Numbered from the stretch's first letter, positions 45,937-57,690 are shown. The stretch is DNA of 64,000 bases from Perognathus longimembris pacificus (GCF_023159225.1 NC_063188.1:14157086-14221085), one strand, 5' to 3'. Program-made: numbers and translations. The notes: a model not told the origin generated them from the letters alone.

Positions 45937-45951
45937 TAGTCAGAAATTTTT

Positions 45952-47059
45952 GAAACCCTAGAAAGATATATACCCATGAAATGGCTGAAGTGAATGACTT
46001 GGCACCTTGCAGAGGAAAGAGAGGCCTGTTTGCCTTTGTTGTATTGTCCATTTGGCTGGCTATTAATGGCACAATGATGCATCTCTAGCTTGGCAAATAG
46101 AAATGATTGTACATTTGAAGTGGGTGGAGCCTGGTAAATGATTTTGAGCATCTGCTAATGAGATAGAAAGACAGCTATAACTTATTAAATAAGTGTACAA
46201 AACAATGTCCCTTTTCCTAAGTCTATAGCCAATAAGAGGAAATTATGCAAACCAATAATTGTATGTGAGACTAATTTATGAATTTAAGGAGCTGACAACT
46301 TCTTGTATGAATTTGGGCTTTTCAAAGTCTTCAGTTTTTTTTTAAAGCATCTCTATATATTTAGTATCATCCATGACCCAATTCCCACTGAAACTAGCAC
46401 AGAAGATATTCCCAGATGTCAGCCAATCAAGCTTTAAAGAAACAAGAAACCAAGGCTGAAACTTTGCATAGATACTAGCCAGATTATAGAATTCACGGTC
46501 CAAATTTCAGTTCTGTCTCTGTCAGTTTCTTCCTTGCTTCTGACTTAAAGGTAAATGGTCTCAATGGACCAAGTGAAGGGGAACCCTTACAATAATGAGC
46601 TTATATACAGGTAAATACCTTTCCCAATTGGGTTAAGACGAATATTATAATTAATCTTTTAAAAGGTAAGTTACCTCCTGTGATGGAATTTGATGAAGCT
46701 CTAGATGCTGCTTCCTTAGAACTCTCTGGAATTAACTTAGTAGCAAATGTGATATTTTTTCAAATAGATTGGAATAAGAATCCTGGCTCTACCATTTCCT
46801 AGATGATCATCTCTATAATAATTCTCCTCTTACAGGTGTAGTTTCTACATTTTGCTAATGGGAGCAATGATAGAACTTTCCTAGTAGTGATAGAAGCTTC
46901 CTCATGGGCACATTATTTGGGTGAAATAAAATAATGTGTTTAAAACAGCAGAGAGGAAGCAGTTATTAAATGCTAGCTGTGAATCACAATTTGTAAGCAT
47001 CCTGGTACTTTCTCACAGTGATCTTTCACAGTATTCTTTTAAAGTCACTTAATTACTGG
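45952..47059. other. Unrecognised sequence with a possible MIR
   Basis: 46765-46880 ('aagaatcctggctctaccat ttcc') may be an eroded MIR. The A/T-rich part at 46180-46330 could be conserved non-coding DNA. Nothing firm. Confidence 0.35.
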
Positions 47060-47170
47060 ACTCCCTCAATAGGCTGTGGATATTTTGAGGAAAGGAATTT
47101 ACCTGGTTCACCATTGTTATTTCCAGAATCCAACTCAGTAACTGTTATAAAGTCAGTACTCTGAGCCTCA
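47060..47170 (+). mobile_element. Probable L2 LINE 3' end, plus strand
   Basis: 'aggctgtggatattttgagg aaaggaatt', 'attgttatttccagaatcca', 'aactgttataaagtcagtac' parallels the L2 3' consensus (actgtgagctccttgagggcagggac ... tccccagcacct). Confidence 0.45.
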
Positions 47171-47400
47171 GTTTGAAAATCTGAGGAGAGGAAAAAAAAT
47201 AATGGTGCTTAGCTTCAAAGACTTCACAGATACAGACTTAAAACTATTGCTTGGAATATATAAATGAGAATAGTCTCAGGGATTTACATATCATAGCTAT
47301 GTCCTTAGCATTTACTTCTCTTTCTGAATTCACATAATTTCCAAGTATTCAATAAGATCATCCCAGCAGTGCTTTTGCAAGCTGAAAATATTTCTGGTTG

Positions 47401-47536
47401 TTTAAGACAGGTTTTCATTACATACCTATGGCTGGCCTGGAACTCATTATGTAGCTAAGGCTTGTCTAAAAATCATGACCAAATGCCTCATTCTCCCAAG
47501 TGCTAGGATTATGAGCACATATCACCATGCCTGGCC
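47401..47536 (-). mobile_element. B1 (7SL-derived) SINE, minus strand
   Basis: 'aagacaggttttcattacat', 'ctggcctggaactcattatg', 'cctcattctcccaagtgcta ggatta', 'caccatgcctggcc' is the classic B1 in reverse, without the right arm. Confidence 0.85.
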
Positions 47537-47728
47537 AAACTAAAAGTCTTGACATAGATGTATGTGAAGGTGGGGAGAGTGTCTATAAATCTTTGTCAAA
47601 ATGCTCTTTTTTGCCAGGAACCTGAAACTTGACCAGACTTGCACCTGCTCTTTTCTACAAGCCCTAGAGCTGGTTTGCTGAAGTGATTCATTGTCATGGG
47701 AAGTATCTGGAACTTTCCCCTTCATAGC

Positions 47729-47731
<3 letters not shown>

Positions 47732-47782
<51 letters not shown>
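47732..47782. repeat. (CA)n microsatellite
   Basis: About 25 uninterrupted CA units. Confidence 0.97.
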
Positions 47783-47783
<1 letters not shown>

Positions 47784-48041
47784 CAAAATGGGACCTCCTT
47801 CTTTGACAATAGCTTCCTGTCACCCAGGTGCACACACCTGGGCCTCCTGAGAGCATCTCCAGTGAACCATGGGCCAGAGAATTTCAGTCTGGAATTTGTG
47901 CTCTTCAGGAAGCCAAGCTCAGGCCCTGTATTGTGGGTGAGGTACCTGGAAAGGAAGCCTTGAATGGAGGTAGGGAGGGGGTGGTGTCTTAGTTTTATGT
48001 TCCATCAAACAGAAGGTTAATTTTCTGGTGTGGTGTGGTAT

Positions 48042-48042
<1 letters not shown>

Positions 48043-48089
<47 letters not shown>

Positions 48090-48205
48090 GGTTGTGAGGC
48101 TTGAACTCAGGGCCTGGGTGCTGTCCTTGAGCTTTTTTACTTGAGGTTAGCACTCTACCACTTGAGCTACAGCCCTGCTTCCAGCTTTTTGCTGGTTAAT
48201 TTTTG
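48043..48205 (-). mobile_element. (GT)n microsatellite joined to a truncated SINE right arm, minus strand
   Basis: GT repeat at about 48043-48089, then 'gaggcttgaactcagggcct', 'gttagcactctaccacttga' and the start of the linker, ending near 48205 in 'ggttaatttttgcagg'. The B1-like arm is missing, so this copy is 5'-truncated. The microsatellite lies where the A tail would be. Confidence 0.75.
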
Positions 48206-50214
48206 CAGGAGGGAGGGAAGAAGGAAAATGGGAGGATGGGAGGAAGACGAAGCAATGAGACAGAAACACAGAGAGAGAGATATATTGGGATCCCAGAGTA
48301 TAGTAGATGCCAAGCCAAGGAGGTATATACATAGCTGACAGCCAGCCAGAGTGTGCTGCACACACTGTTTTTCTCAGTAGTCCACCAAGTGAGAGTACCT
48401 TTTGTAATCCTTTTATTGTCCTTCTAGCTGAATGGCCCTGAGGGGGGCTGCTTTTTTTTTTTTTTTTTTTTTTTAGCAACAGAGGCTCCCCAGTACTAGC
48501 AGTGGCCCTCGGGGTAGTTATAGGAGATGGTGGAAATGCAAGACTGTCTGTTTGGTATTAGATGGGACAACTGGAGGGCAGATTGTGATAGGAAGTTTCT
48601 TCAGCTCATGAGAAGGCATTCCCTCAATAGCTGCCTTTCTTGAAGTCCACCTTGTTCCAACTTATTGAGTCGTACATATGGCTGGCTCTTTCTACCCAGA
48701 TAAGTAGTCATCCTGAAAACAATCTGATCTTCCATGTACTATACCATCTCCGAACATTCTCTGGCAGATGAAAATATCTCCTCAGTTCTGCTAACCCACT
48801 CTTAAACAACACTAGCTCCCCCTCCTCTACTTGATCCCTTTATCTATAAGTACTTTTTAAAAACAAGGACTGACAGCTTTATTGTTCAGGAATAATTGCC
48901 AAAAGGCTTAGTGGACTGTACTTGCCAGTAAAAGGTTATTTGCTCTCTTGGTAAGTGGGCTTTTTTGCTGTAGTGTGTCATTCCAATTATGTTGTCGTAT
49001 ATGGAGCTCCTGATTTGTGCCTAATATTCTTTGTAGTTAGTAGTGAACTGTGGAGGCAGCTTACTTGCACTGTGGTACGTCCTAATTTCCCATTTATTGA
49101 GATACTTTTGTATCTATCACTTTAGCCTTTGAGGTAATCTAATGTATTCCCAGGACTTACCCAAAGGGATGTGACCTACCCAAGATGGCACTCTGAATTG
49201 TTTGATGGGGCCAAGATAGAAGAACTCAGCTTCCCTTATTCTCAGTACAGAACTCATAGCTTTGAGGGCTGGCCCCATAAATGAAAGAGGAGAGTACATT
49301 CATATGTGAATATTTTCTAACACATGAAATTTATGTAGCTGGCTGTAACTAGCAGGAGTCAAAGCATGATAAATTTAGAAGAGTTCTATTACTTTCACAT
49401 TCAAGTTAATTAAGCCAACTTGTATTGATTTGAGACCAACTGGTTAATCAACCTCATGATTCATTCCTAATCAATTGAACTTGGTATGAAAATATTTGCG
49501 CTACAAGCAAGACATGGGGGAAAAAGGAACCAGAGGACAAGAAGCGGGTGGAAGGAAGGGGACAGAAGAAAGGAGATTTTGAGAAAAGAATTGTTGCATG
49601 TGTGCTGGAGAGAGGTATCCTCTGAATAGAAAGGAGTCCTCTATTCAGTTGAGGAAATGAGAATCAGTGAAATTGCTGAGAGCAAACTAAACAGAATTAT
49701 CACATAGTAGATAATTAGCGTCTTCATTACTACTTGCTGCACATTCTTCATTTCTGAGTCTAGAGCATCTCACCAACCCTATTACTCCCTATCACAGTAG
49801 AAGCACGCAGTAATTATTGATTCTCTACAGCACACATACAAGTGAAGTGACCTGCCTCAACCCATAATCACTGGAGAAAGAGGTTCAAAATGGTACAAAA
49901 CTGGCAGTGGAATGAACTTATTTCAATAATATATGCCTGTTCATGGTATTGTTTGTTCATTCATCTGACAGCCCAGGTTTTCTTAATTGAGTTCTCATTT
50001 TTTTTAGTTCTGTGAAGTGATCCCATGTTTTCTTAGAGAATCAGTAATATCCATGAAAAGCATACAGATCACAAAACATACCACTTTCCCATTATCTGAG
50101 GAATATTTCTGCTAACAGGTTAGTGATGACTTCCTTTCTGTGTATGTTGATGCTTTCTTAATTCTTAGGACACATAGTATTGTTGCATAAGATTTGGAAT
50201 ATTAAAAATGTATT
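48206..50214. other. Mostly unrecognised sequence with a T23 run
   Basis: 48452-48474 is a pure T run. The flanks 'atggccctgagggg' (about 48432) and 'gtggccctcgggg' (about 48506) are similar, so a tiny minus-strand retroposition is possible. 49730-49920 may be an eroded MIR. Nothing else assigned. Confidence 0.4.
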
Positions 50215-50460
50215 GCAAAGAATAGTAGAAATTGCCTATAATCACTTCCACAAATAATAAATACTGTTAACATTCTAATATATTGTACTTTAGGGTTTTT
50301 TTTAACTGTGTATTCACAAAGAAAAATATTTCATGTTGTCATCATGTAATTATGCTGTATATGTAGCTCAATATCTTCCTATATCATTAAACACATCTGA
50401 AAACATTTTGAATGGTGGTGTAGCATTTCCTTACGTGGATTGTGGGAACTGATTTACTAT
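50215..50460 (-). mobile_element. Possible old L1M fragment, minus strand
   Basis: 'gaaattgcctataatcactt', 'taatatattgtactttaggg', 'atcaatatcttcc-like' and 'ttaaacacatctgaaaacat' resemble the upstream part of the old L1 at 28655-29180. Weak. Confidence 0.35.
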
Positions 50461-51539
50461 TTCAACAAGCAGTGTACAAGAGGACCATCTTAGCACATAC
50501 CCATTGCCACATTATTTCATCTTTCTCCATCTTCACCAATTTGCCAGAAGAATGATGCAACTTTGTCGTTTGAGCTTTCATGTCTTTGCTAATGGAGTTG
50601 AACTTGTTTTTTAACGACTTAGTTTTTGACATGTGGCTTTCAACGCCTACTGAATACACAACTTCAAGTCAAAACCACATATACATGTTTAAGACTCATG
50701 GCTCCAGTTGTGACAGAACAAAGATTGTCTGGCTAATATGTTTTCATATAGCACTGGGCTCAGTGCCACAGCCGCTAAATAAATCATAAGCTCTCTTGAC
50801 AACCTGGGTCCATATCTTCATCATTTCTGCCCGCCCCAAAGCCTCCAGCCAAACACAGAAAGCTTTAATATGTGTTTGTTAAAATGGATCTGGAGGTGGA
50901 GTTTTGGGAGGGTCAATGTTCAGTTACTAAAGTAGTTTTTGAAGTCTTGTCATGTGAAAAGACACAGTCAGAATTTAAAACCATTGGTTGAGAACTGGAC
51001 TTAGCTCATATAAATATACATATATTTTATACACATGATATGTATGTATCTGTATGAAACAAATCTTTCTATACCAAAGAGTTTCTTTTTTTGCCAAAGA
51101 TTTCATCTGTGCAGCCATGGTATTAAATTCATAAACCAAACTATCATGATAGAGTAGAAATCACAAGCAAAATGACCAAGCAGCTACAAGAGGAGAAAGT
51201 TAATGTGTTAAGAAGAAATACAAGGAAAAAGGAAGTAGTGAATTTCTCCATCATCAAATAGGGCTTTAAAGCTGTAAAACAGTAAATACTGTTGAATACT
51301 ATCCCTCCCTTTTCTAATAAGGAAACCAGAGTACAACTGATTTGGCCAAGGTGATCCACTTTGTCTAAGAGCATAGCTAGCAGTGAGATCAGTGTCTCTC
51401 CCCCCCCCCCCCCCGATTAGATCTTTTTTGACTAGTACCCGAGCATCTGAATAGCATCTCCACATTAAAATGAGGTGTTTGGGAAATCTTCAGCCCCTTT
51501 GCCAGTTATATATTTTATACATACCTCTGTTTTTTCACT
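50461..51539. other. Unrecognised non-coding sequence with a C15 run
   Basis: A run of Cs lies at 51400-51414. No gene assigned; opposed open frames at 50462-50789 look like chance. Confidence 0.4.
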
Positions 51540-51780
51540 TTTTTCATAAGGGTGATATACAGAGGGGTTACAGTTACATAAGTCAGGTATTAAATACATT
51601 TTTTGAACAGTGTCATCCCTTCCCTCATTTTCTTCCAGTTTTCTTCCCTCCCAACACACATTGCCCCCGTTAGTTCATTTCTAACATAGTGTGTAGTGAC
51701 TATCACTGCTATATTTAACATTTTTATACTCTACTACAGCTAATTCTTTTTATATTTGTCTCCTCTGATAGACTGAATTC
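51540..51780 (-). mobile_element. L1 3'-UTR fragment, minus strand
   Basis: 'ataagggtgatatacagagg ggttacagttacataagtca', 'attaaatacattttttgaac', 'catttctaacatagtgtgta' match the L1 3' UTR type seen at 15300 and 11185. Confidence 0.75.
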
Positions 51781-51894
51781 TTTTAATCCAAAGAATCGGT
51801 GTTCATCTCTATAGCTTCAATATCTAGTATAATAAGGTTCAATGTCTCTAGGTGGTGAGAGTTAATTCTGGTATATATTAATCACCAAACCTTT

Positions 51895-52646
51895 CTTTAA
51901 TATATTTTATTTTATTTTTTTAATTTTTATTATAAAACTGATGTACAGAGAGGTTACCGTTTCATACGTTAGGCATTGGATACATTTCTTGTACTGTTAC
52001 CTTGTCCCTCATACCCCTCTCCCCCCTCCCCCGTCCCCCCCTGAGGTGTTCAGTTCACTTACACCAAACAGTTTTGCAAGTATTGCTTTTGTTGTTGTTT
52101 CTCGTATTTTACCCTTTGTCTCTCAATTTTGGTATTCCCTTTGAATTTCCTTATTCTAATACCAGTACACACGGTTTCCCGTACACTCAGATAAGATTAC
52201 AGAGATAGTGTAGATACAATCACAAGAAGGTGATACACGAACATCATCAATAGTAGAAACTACAGATACACATGGGATGTTGAAAGTAGTTACAACTCTC
52301 ATATAACAATCATTTTCATAAAATGGAGTTCATTTCACTTAGCATCATCTTATGTGATCATAAGGGTATAGCTATTGGGCTCTTGTGATCCTCTGTTGTG
52401 ACTTGCCTAAACCTGTGCTAATTATTCCCAATAAGGGAGACCATAGAGTCCATGTTTCTTTGGGTCTGGCTCACTTCACTTAGTATAATTTTTTCCAAGT
52501 CCTTCCATTTCCTTACAAATGGGGCAATGTCATTCTTTCTGATAGAGGCATAAAATTCCATTGAGTATATGTACCACATTTTCCTGATCCATTCGTCTGC
52601 TGAGGGGCATCTGGGTTGGTTCCAGATTCTCGCTATGACAAATTGC
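51895..52646 (-). mobile_element. 5'-truncated L1 with exact target duplication, minus strand
   Basis: T-rich start (A tail), 3' UTR ('aaactgatgtacagagaggt', C-rich tract at 52010-52045), then the ORF2 C-terminus: minus-strand codons at 52420-52640 read MWYIYSMEFYASIRKND, KWKDLEKIILSEVSQ, MVSLIGNN, as in L1 ORF2p. Flanked by identical 14-bp ATCACCAAACCTTT at 51881-51894 and 52647-52660. Insert length 752 bp. The exact duplication and readable frame indicate a fairly recent insertion. Confidence 0.93.
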
Positions 52647-52735
52647 ATCACCAAACCTTTTGACATTCAAACACTACCTAAAAAGTTTTTAGTCATATAA
52701 AGTTGCCAGGTATCTGATAACTTGCAGTAACTTTT

Positions 52736-53624
52736 TTTTAATTAATTAAATTTTGTTGACAAGGTGTCGTGCAGAAGGGGTACAGTTACATGATAAGGCA
52801 GTAAGTACATTTCTTGTGATATCTTACACCCTTGTTTTTCTTTCCCTTCCCTAGATCAGGTAGGCATATATACAATACCCAGTGTCCTGAAATCATATAC
52901 AGTAACCACGTAGCATATGCCAAAGGAAATTCACCTAGAATTTTTTTCCCCAGTCCTGGGGCTTGAACTCAGGGCCTGAGCACTGTCCCTGGCTTCTTTT
53001 TGCTCAAGGCTAGCACTCTGCCACTTGAGCCACAGCGCCACTTCTGGCCATTTTCTGTATATGTGGTGCTGGGGAATTGAACCCAGGGCTTCATGTATAC
53101 GAGGCAAGCACTGTTGCCACTAGGCCATATCCCCAGCCCCTCACCTAGAATTTTAAATGTAACGTCAACAATAGAATCCTCCTGTATCCTTCTCTTGGAG
53201 TTGTTTTTGCTTATCCTTGTCTTATATGATCATGTGTACATAGCTGTTGAGCTATTGTGACTCACTGATAGGTCTATTCTAGACCTTTTTATGTTTAGTA
53301 GTTGTTTGGTTTTAGATACATAATGTAAGTTCGCTGACCCAAACCTGTGGAAATACTATTTGAAAAGTAGTTTTTTGTTTCGCAGACCTGGTCTCTACTG
53401 CCCCCCCCCCCCCCGCCCCGGCACAACAGTCATATATCAAGGAGATCATGCCCCTTTGTTCTCTGTGTTTTTGGCTTGTCTCGCTCAACATTATTTGTTC
53501 AAGTTCTGACCATTTCCCTGTGAATACCAATATTTTATCATTTCTAATCGCTATGTAGTATTCCATTGTGTATAGGTACCACATTTTTTGGATCCATTCA
53601 TCTGTAGTGGGGCATCTGGGTTCC
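52736..53624 (-). mobile_element. 5'-truncated L1, minus strand, split by a SINE
   Basis: 3' UTR ('ttgacaaggtgtcgtgcaga'), SINE insertion at 52945-53140, more UTR with a C run at 53401-53414, then the ORF2 C-terminus (minus strand: MWYLYTMEYYIAIRNDKI, KWSELEQIMLSETSQ, MISLIYD). Flanked by CAGTAACTTTT at 52725-52735 and 53625-53635. Confidence 0.9.
52945..53140 (-). mobile_element. IDL-Geo-type SINE nested in L1, minus strand
   Basis: Complete two-arm element with exact 14-bp duplications TCACCTAGAATTTT at 52931-52944 and 53141-53154. Right-arm B box reads GTTCAAGCC (intact), left-arm B box GTTCAATTC. The insertion postdates the L1. Confidence 0.93.
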
Positions 53625-53839
53625 CAGTAACTTTTAATTTTTGGTCATTGTTACAGTTTGACTATAAGTAAAGTTGCACTTGTAAAGTAGAGGAATGACT
53701 GTGCTAGAAAAATGCTAGTAGGTTGTAAAAGCTAAATACAAGTGAATGAAAACTGATTGGTGAAGACTGGTGGGACTATAGGAAGGAGGTAGGAGGTAAC
53801 CCTAAAGGAAATGAACCGTTGGTGTTGATCATGTGCTGC

Positions 53840-53965
53840 TGGCTATGTGGTTTCACATCATACCTGTCTCACAGGTGTTCTACAGAGGTGTAGTGTCCTA
53901 TCCACTTTACAGGTGAGATAACTGAGAGATGGTAACTAACTTCTCCTGGGACATACACTTAAGAA
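53840..53965 (-). mobile_element. Probable MIR SINE, minus strand
   Basis: 'cctatccactttacaggtga gataactgagaga', 'ggtaactaacttctcctggg' resembles the MIR sequence 'ttttacagatgaggaaactgag...gtaacttgcccaagg'. Confidence 0.55.
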
Positions 53966-53967
53966 AT

Positions 53968-54178
53968 GGCAGATCTGGTGTTGGTAGCTACTCAGGAGGC
54001 TCAGATCTGAGGATTACAGTTTGAAAGCAGCCTGGGCAAAAATGCTCAAGAAGTTTTCTCCAATTAACCAGAAAAGCCCCCAATTAGAACTGTAGTTTGA
54101 CTGGTAGAGTGCTATCCTTGAGTGAAAAAGCCAAAGGAGAGCTTGAGGTCTTGAGTTCAAGCCCCAGTATTAGTGCAA
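53968..54178 (+). mobile_element. B1-type/right-arm dimeric SINE, plus strand
   Basis: 'tggtagctactcaggaggct cagatctgagg', linker, right arm 'ctgtagtttgactggtagag', 'gagttcaagccccagtatta'. Lacks the first ~20 bases of the B1 arm. Confidence 0.8.
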
Positions 54179-54299
54179 ACACCCTCCTCCCCACCCCTTA
54201 ATGGATACCTCTCCAATTTTAGAATCTGCATTTACCTCTGTCTTCTTGTACCCCTCACTTCATAGAAGGAAGTCAATGGTATTAAAAGGAATAAAACAA

Positions 54300-54535
54300 G
54301 CAGGCACTGATGGCTCATGCCTGTAATCCTAGCTACACAAGAGGCTGAGATCTGAGGATCATGATTCGAAGTCAGCCCAGGCAGAAAAGTCCATGATACT
54401 CTTTATCTCCAATAAATTACTCAGAAAAAGCCAGAAGTGGTGCTGTGGCTCAAGTGGTAGAGCACCAGCCTAGAGCACAAAGAGACTTAGGAACAGTACC
54501 CATGCTCTGAGTTCAAGCCCCAGGACCAGAAAAAA
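54300..54535 (+). mobile_element. B1-type/right-arm dimeric SINE, full length, plus strand
   Basis: 'caggcactgatggctcatgc ctgtaatcctagctac' (7SL/B1-like), linker 'ctccaataaattactcagaa', right arm 'tggtgctgtggctcaagtgg tagagc' with B box GTTCAAGCC and an A tail. The flanks 'aaaaggaataaaacaa' and 'aaaaggagaaaacaaa' suggest target duplications. A good type copy of this family. Confidence 0.9.
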
Positions 54536-55440
54536 AAGGAGAAAACAAAAGAATGATTTTTGTAATTGAACAAAATAAGTCATATTGAGCACATATTAAT
54601 GACATCCTGTACCTTCATTTAAGACGTTTCTCTACGTTTTCTGGAGCGTTTGGGCTGCTTTGAGTGAGCTTAGATCTGTAATGTTCTCTGTGAAGTTTTC
54701 TACAAGATAGGCCAAAGGAGAATTCAGAGGCCCAATGGTATTAATGAAAGCATGAAATTTTACAGACATTATTTTGCTTCATCATTGATGATGACAGCCT
54801 ATGTTGTTGCCACCTTCAGCCTACATCCCATTCTTTTGCCTCCTTCTTGGCTCTACTAAACTTCCTACCAGCACTGTGGTCCCTAACTCATTATGCTCCT
54901 CATTTCTTAACTGGCAAAGGTCCCATTTTTAGTCTCATGCAAGCAAATAGCAGCTCATTAGAAGTGATTTGTTGCTTTCCAGGATTTTAAAACTTAAGGA
55001 TGTATTTAGTTCCCAAAGAATGAAGAAATACTGCCTGGATTTTCAAAAATCCCATCTTAGTTATGTGGTCTCAAAATTAAAGTTAATATCCATAGCAATT
55101 GATTGTACCTAGTTGGCTAAACAATGTTCCAGACCCAATAAAGATTTTCTAATTATTCCTGTCCTCTTTTCTTGAGGCAGTCTGGCACCGGCTTTAAGGG
55201 AACACAGGAAGATGGGTCTGTCTCACCCCTCCACCCCTCAAAGGCCTTATTAAGTTATAAATTCCATCTGCTTCCAAGAGAACTTCGTTTGAATGAAATA
55301 TTGGGTCATTCGGTGGAATAGCTTGACTTGGTTGTGTCTTAATGCATTTCATCCTCCTCCTCCAAGATTCAAAAGCATCCTTAGCAAAATTTGAGAAATA
55401 TAATTACATCGACTCAATTATTGGACCTAAACACTAAAAG
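54536..55440. other. Unrecognised non-coding sequence
   Basis: No repeat or gene assigned. Confidence 0.45.
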
Positions 55441-55715
55441 TGGCTGGGCACAGTGACTCATGCCTGTAGTCGCAACTACTCAGGAGGCAAAGATTTTAGT
55501 TGGAGGCCAGCTAGGGGAGAAAGTTGGTGGTGTACATTTGTGGTTCTAGCTATATGGGAGAATAGGTAAGAAAAATCACAATCTCAAGCTGGCCTGAGCA
55601 AAAAATGAAACTTTATCCTAAAAAGAACTAAATGGATGAAAGGCTGGGAGAATGGCTCAAGTGGTAGAGCACCTGTCTAGCACACAAAATCTTAACCCGA
55701 GCTTAACCTCCCCTT
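55441..55715 (+). mobile_element. Trimeric SINE (B1-B1-tRNA arms), plus strand
   Basis: 'tggctgggcacagtgactca tgcctgtagtcg' starts a B1-like arm cut short near 55525. A second starts 'gttggtggtgtacatttgtg' and ends 'aaactttatcctaaaaag'. The tRNA-like arm 'gaatggctcaagtggtagag caccTgtctagc' follows. Confidence 0.65.
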
Positions 55716-57436
55716 GGAAGAAAATACATGAAATGGGTGAAGAAGTCATTTGACTCCTCACTCTATTTAGGAACCTCACTATCTAAATCTTAAATGAGCA
55801 ATGATCTTTTTATTTTATTTAATAATCTGTTCTGAAGATAGGTATTTTTTTCCCGTAGTCTTTTCCAGTGTGTAAGTTTCTCTCCAGTCGTGAAGTGCTC
55901 CCTCCATGTTTGAAATTCTTTTCTAGCTATACTTTTTAAGCCCAAATGATATGAGCAATTTAGAAGTCTTTGGGAGATTCCTGACATTGAAATTTGCTGA
56001 AAAGTGCTCAGAGTTGGATTACAGTGGAAACAATGAGGAATCATGGCAGCCCAGCCTGCAAGGATGTAAGCAGAATAGGAAATTGGATAGCTGATTTCAT
56101 CCTGGACTTGCATGCAAATAAGGATGGAGGCGGGCATGGGAGGAGGGAAGCAATAGGAAGAGAAAAGAGAACATATATTAATGTCATTGGAAATGAGTCA
56201 GGAAAGGGGAAAGGTTTTAGAGTAACTGTGGGAATTAATTGGAAGACATAGGGCATACTGTATTTCAAAGAGATTTGAAGGAATAGATTTTGAATTGAGA
56301 CAACAGGATTGACTGTAGAAGATGTCCACTGTCACTAGTGTGATGTCCATTGTAACGAGTGTATTGGGGCACAGCAAAGGGAAATAGATACAGGAAAGTT
56401 CTTCCTGGTTTTCTAGGAGAGTAGGATGTGGTACAGTATCTAGAGAGCTAAATAATTTAAAGCCCAAGTGAAGAGATACTCTGGTGATACCATGATTAGG
56501 GTGATGTATGTTGGAAAGATCCTGGCAACACTGAGGAGTCACAACTTGGAGGTAGCCATTTTGGCTAGTCATGTGGCCCAGGGTGCATGCCTTCCTAAGA
56601 GCTGCATTGAAGTGAGAAATCGAATCTTCCAGAAGTGACTTTCTGCCTAAAGGAAAAGAACATTGTAGGAGGTGGCGATTTTCAACCAAACTACGTTGTG
56701 GAGCCTCTATGCTGAAGAGATGTCAATTAGGAGGAAGGGTGATGTCTTACTCAGTTGTGAAATTGCATGATCATCATAGCACTTCTTAAAAGGAGGTCAC
56801 ATGTTTCTGAGCCCAAGACCACAGCTAGTATTCTTTAGTATGGGTTTCAAAATTTGTTAATTCTACTAATAACAATAAAAATAACAATAATATATACAAA
56901 TATATGTCAATTGATCTTAATGTAACAGGAATATAAGAATATACTAATGTAATATAGCAATATTGTATATTAGTTATATATATTATAAAATATATAATAA
57001 CAATAAAAATATAAATTAAGTTGTTAGCTGAGGTTGGAAGCTGTTGTAGAAGGCTTACCAAGTAAATAAGGCTGCTCTATTTGTTAGAGTTATTGATCTC
57101 CAATCCCTTCAGAAACGTGGCAGCAATGATACCTTCCTATCCTTTTAATGATACTTCTCAGGTGTCAAGAGACTCTGATAATTGTGTGTGAAGTTCTGAA
57201 TCTTCCCTGTGGAAACCGTTTTACAAGTTACTGTAGAGAGAGGGTGATGAGAATCCTGTGGATTTGTTGGGTTAGAATTGGGAAGTCTGAATTTTCTTCC
57301 TTTTTCATTTTTAGCTTTTATTGGAAAAATCTTGGCTTTTTGTGTTTTTTTTTCTTAAATCATGGAAGTTGGATTGTAATGATGAATTATACAGAATTAT
57401 CATATCAGGGTTGAGAACTCTAAGGGCTTGAAATGA
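55716..57436. other. Unrecognised sequence with an AT-rich simple tract
   Basis: 56870-57020 is AT-rich simple sequence (AATAAC/AATAT units). The open frame at 56198-56689 (minus, 163 codons) is the longest in the window but shows no recognisable domain. A 21-base imperfect direct repeat (gatgtccactgtcactagtgt / gatgtccattgtaacgagtgt) lies at 56320-56362. Confidence 0.4.
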
Positions 57437-57690
57437 AGTTTTTTGTTTTTTTCTTTTCTTTTTTGCCCATCCTGAGGCTTGAACTCAGGGCTTGGACACT
57501 GGCTCTGACCTTTTTTGCTCAAGGCTAGCACTCTATCACTTGAGCCACAGCTCCAATTGCAAATTTTAGTGATTAATTGGAGATAAGAGTCTTATGAACT
57601 CTCTTACCCAGACTGGCTGCCAACTGTGATCCTTAGATCTCGGTTTCCAGAGTAGCTAGGACTACAAGTGTGAGCCACCAAAGCCTAGCT
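57437..57690 (-). mobile_element. B1-type/right-arm dimeric SINE, minus strand
   Basis: T-rich tail, 'gcccatcctgaggcttgaac', 'tttttgctcaaggctagcac', 'gagccacagctccaattgc', then B1-like 'agatctcggtttccagagta gctaggactac'. Confidence 0.85.

Noticed and set aside
47540..47963. Opposed open frames through the CA repeat
   Set aside because: They translate the microsatellite (His-Thr or Cys-Val runs) and have no gene features.
52418..53584. Minus-strand frames with protein similarity
   Set aside because: These are the C-terminal ends of truncated L1 ORF2 copies, reported as L1 elements and not as host genes.
56198..56689. 163-codon minus-strand open frame, the longest in the window
   Set aside because: No domain, signal or family resemblance. 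It includes an internal nucleotide repeat and has no splice or promoter context; a frame of this length is expected by chance in 64 kb over six frames.
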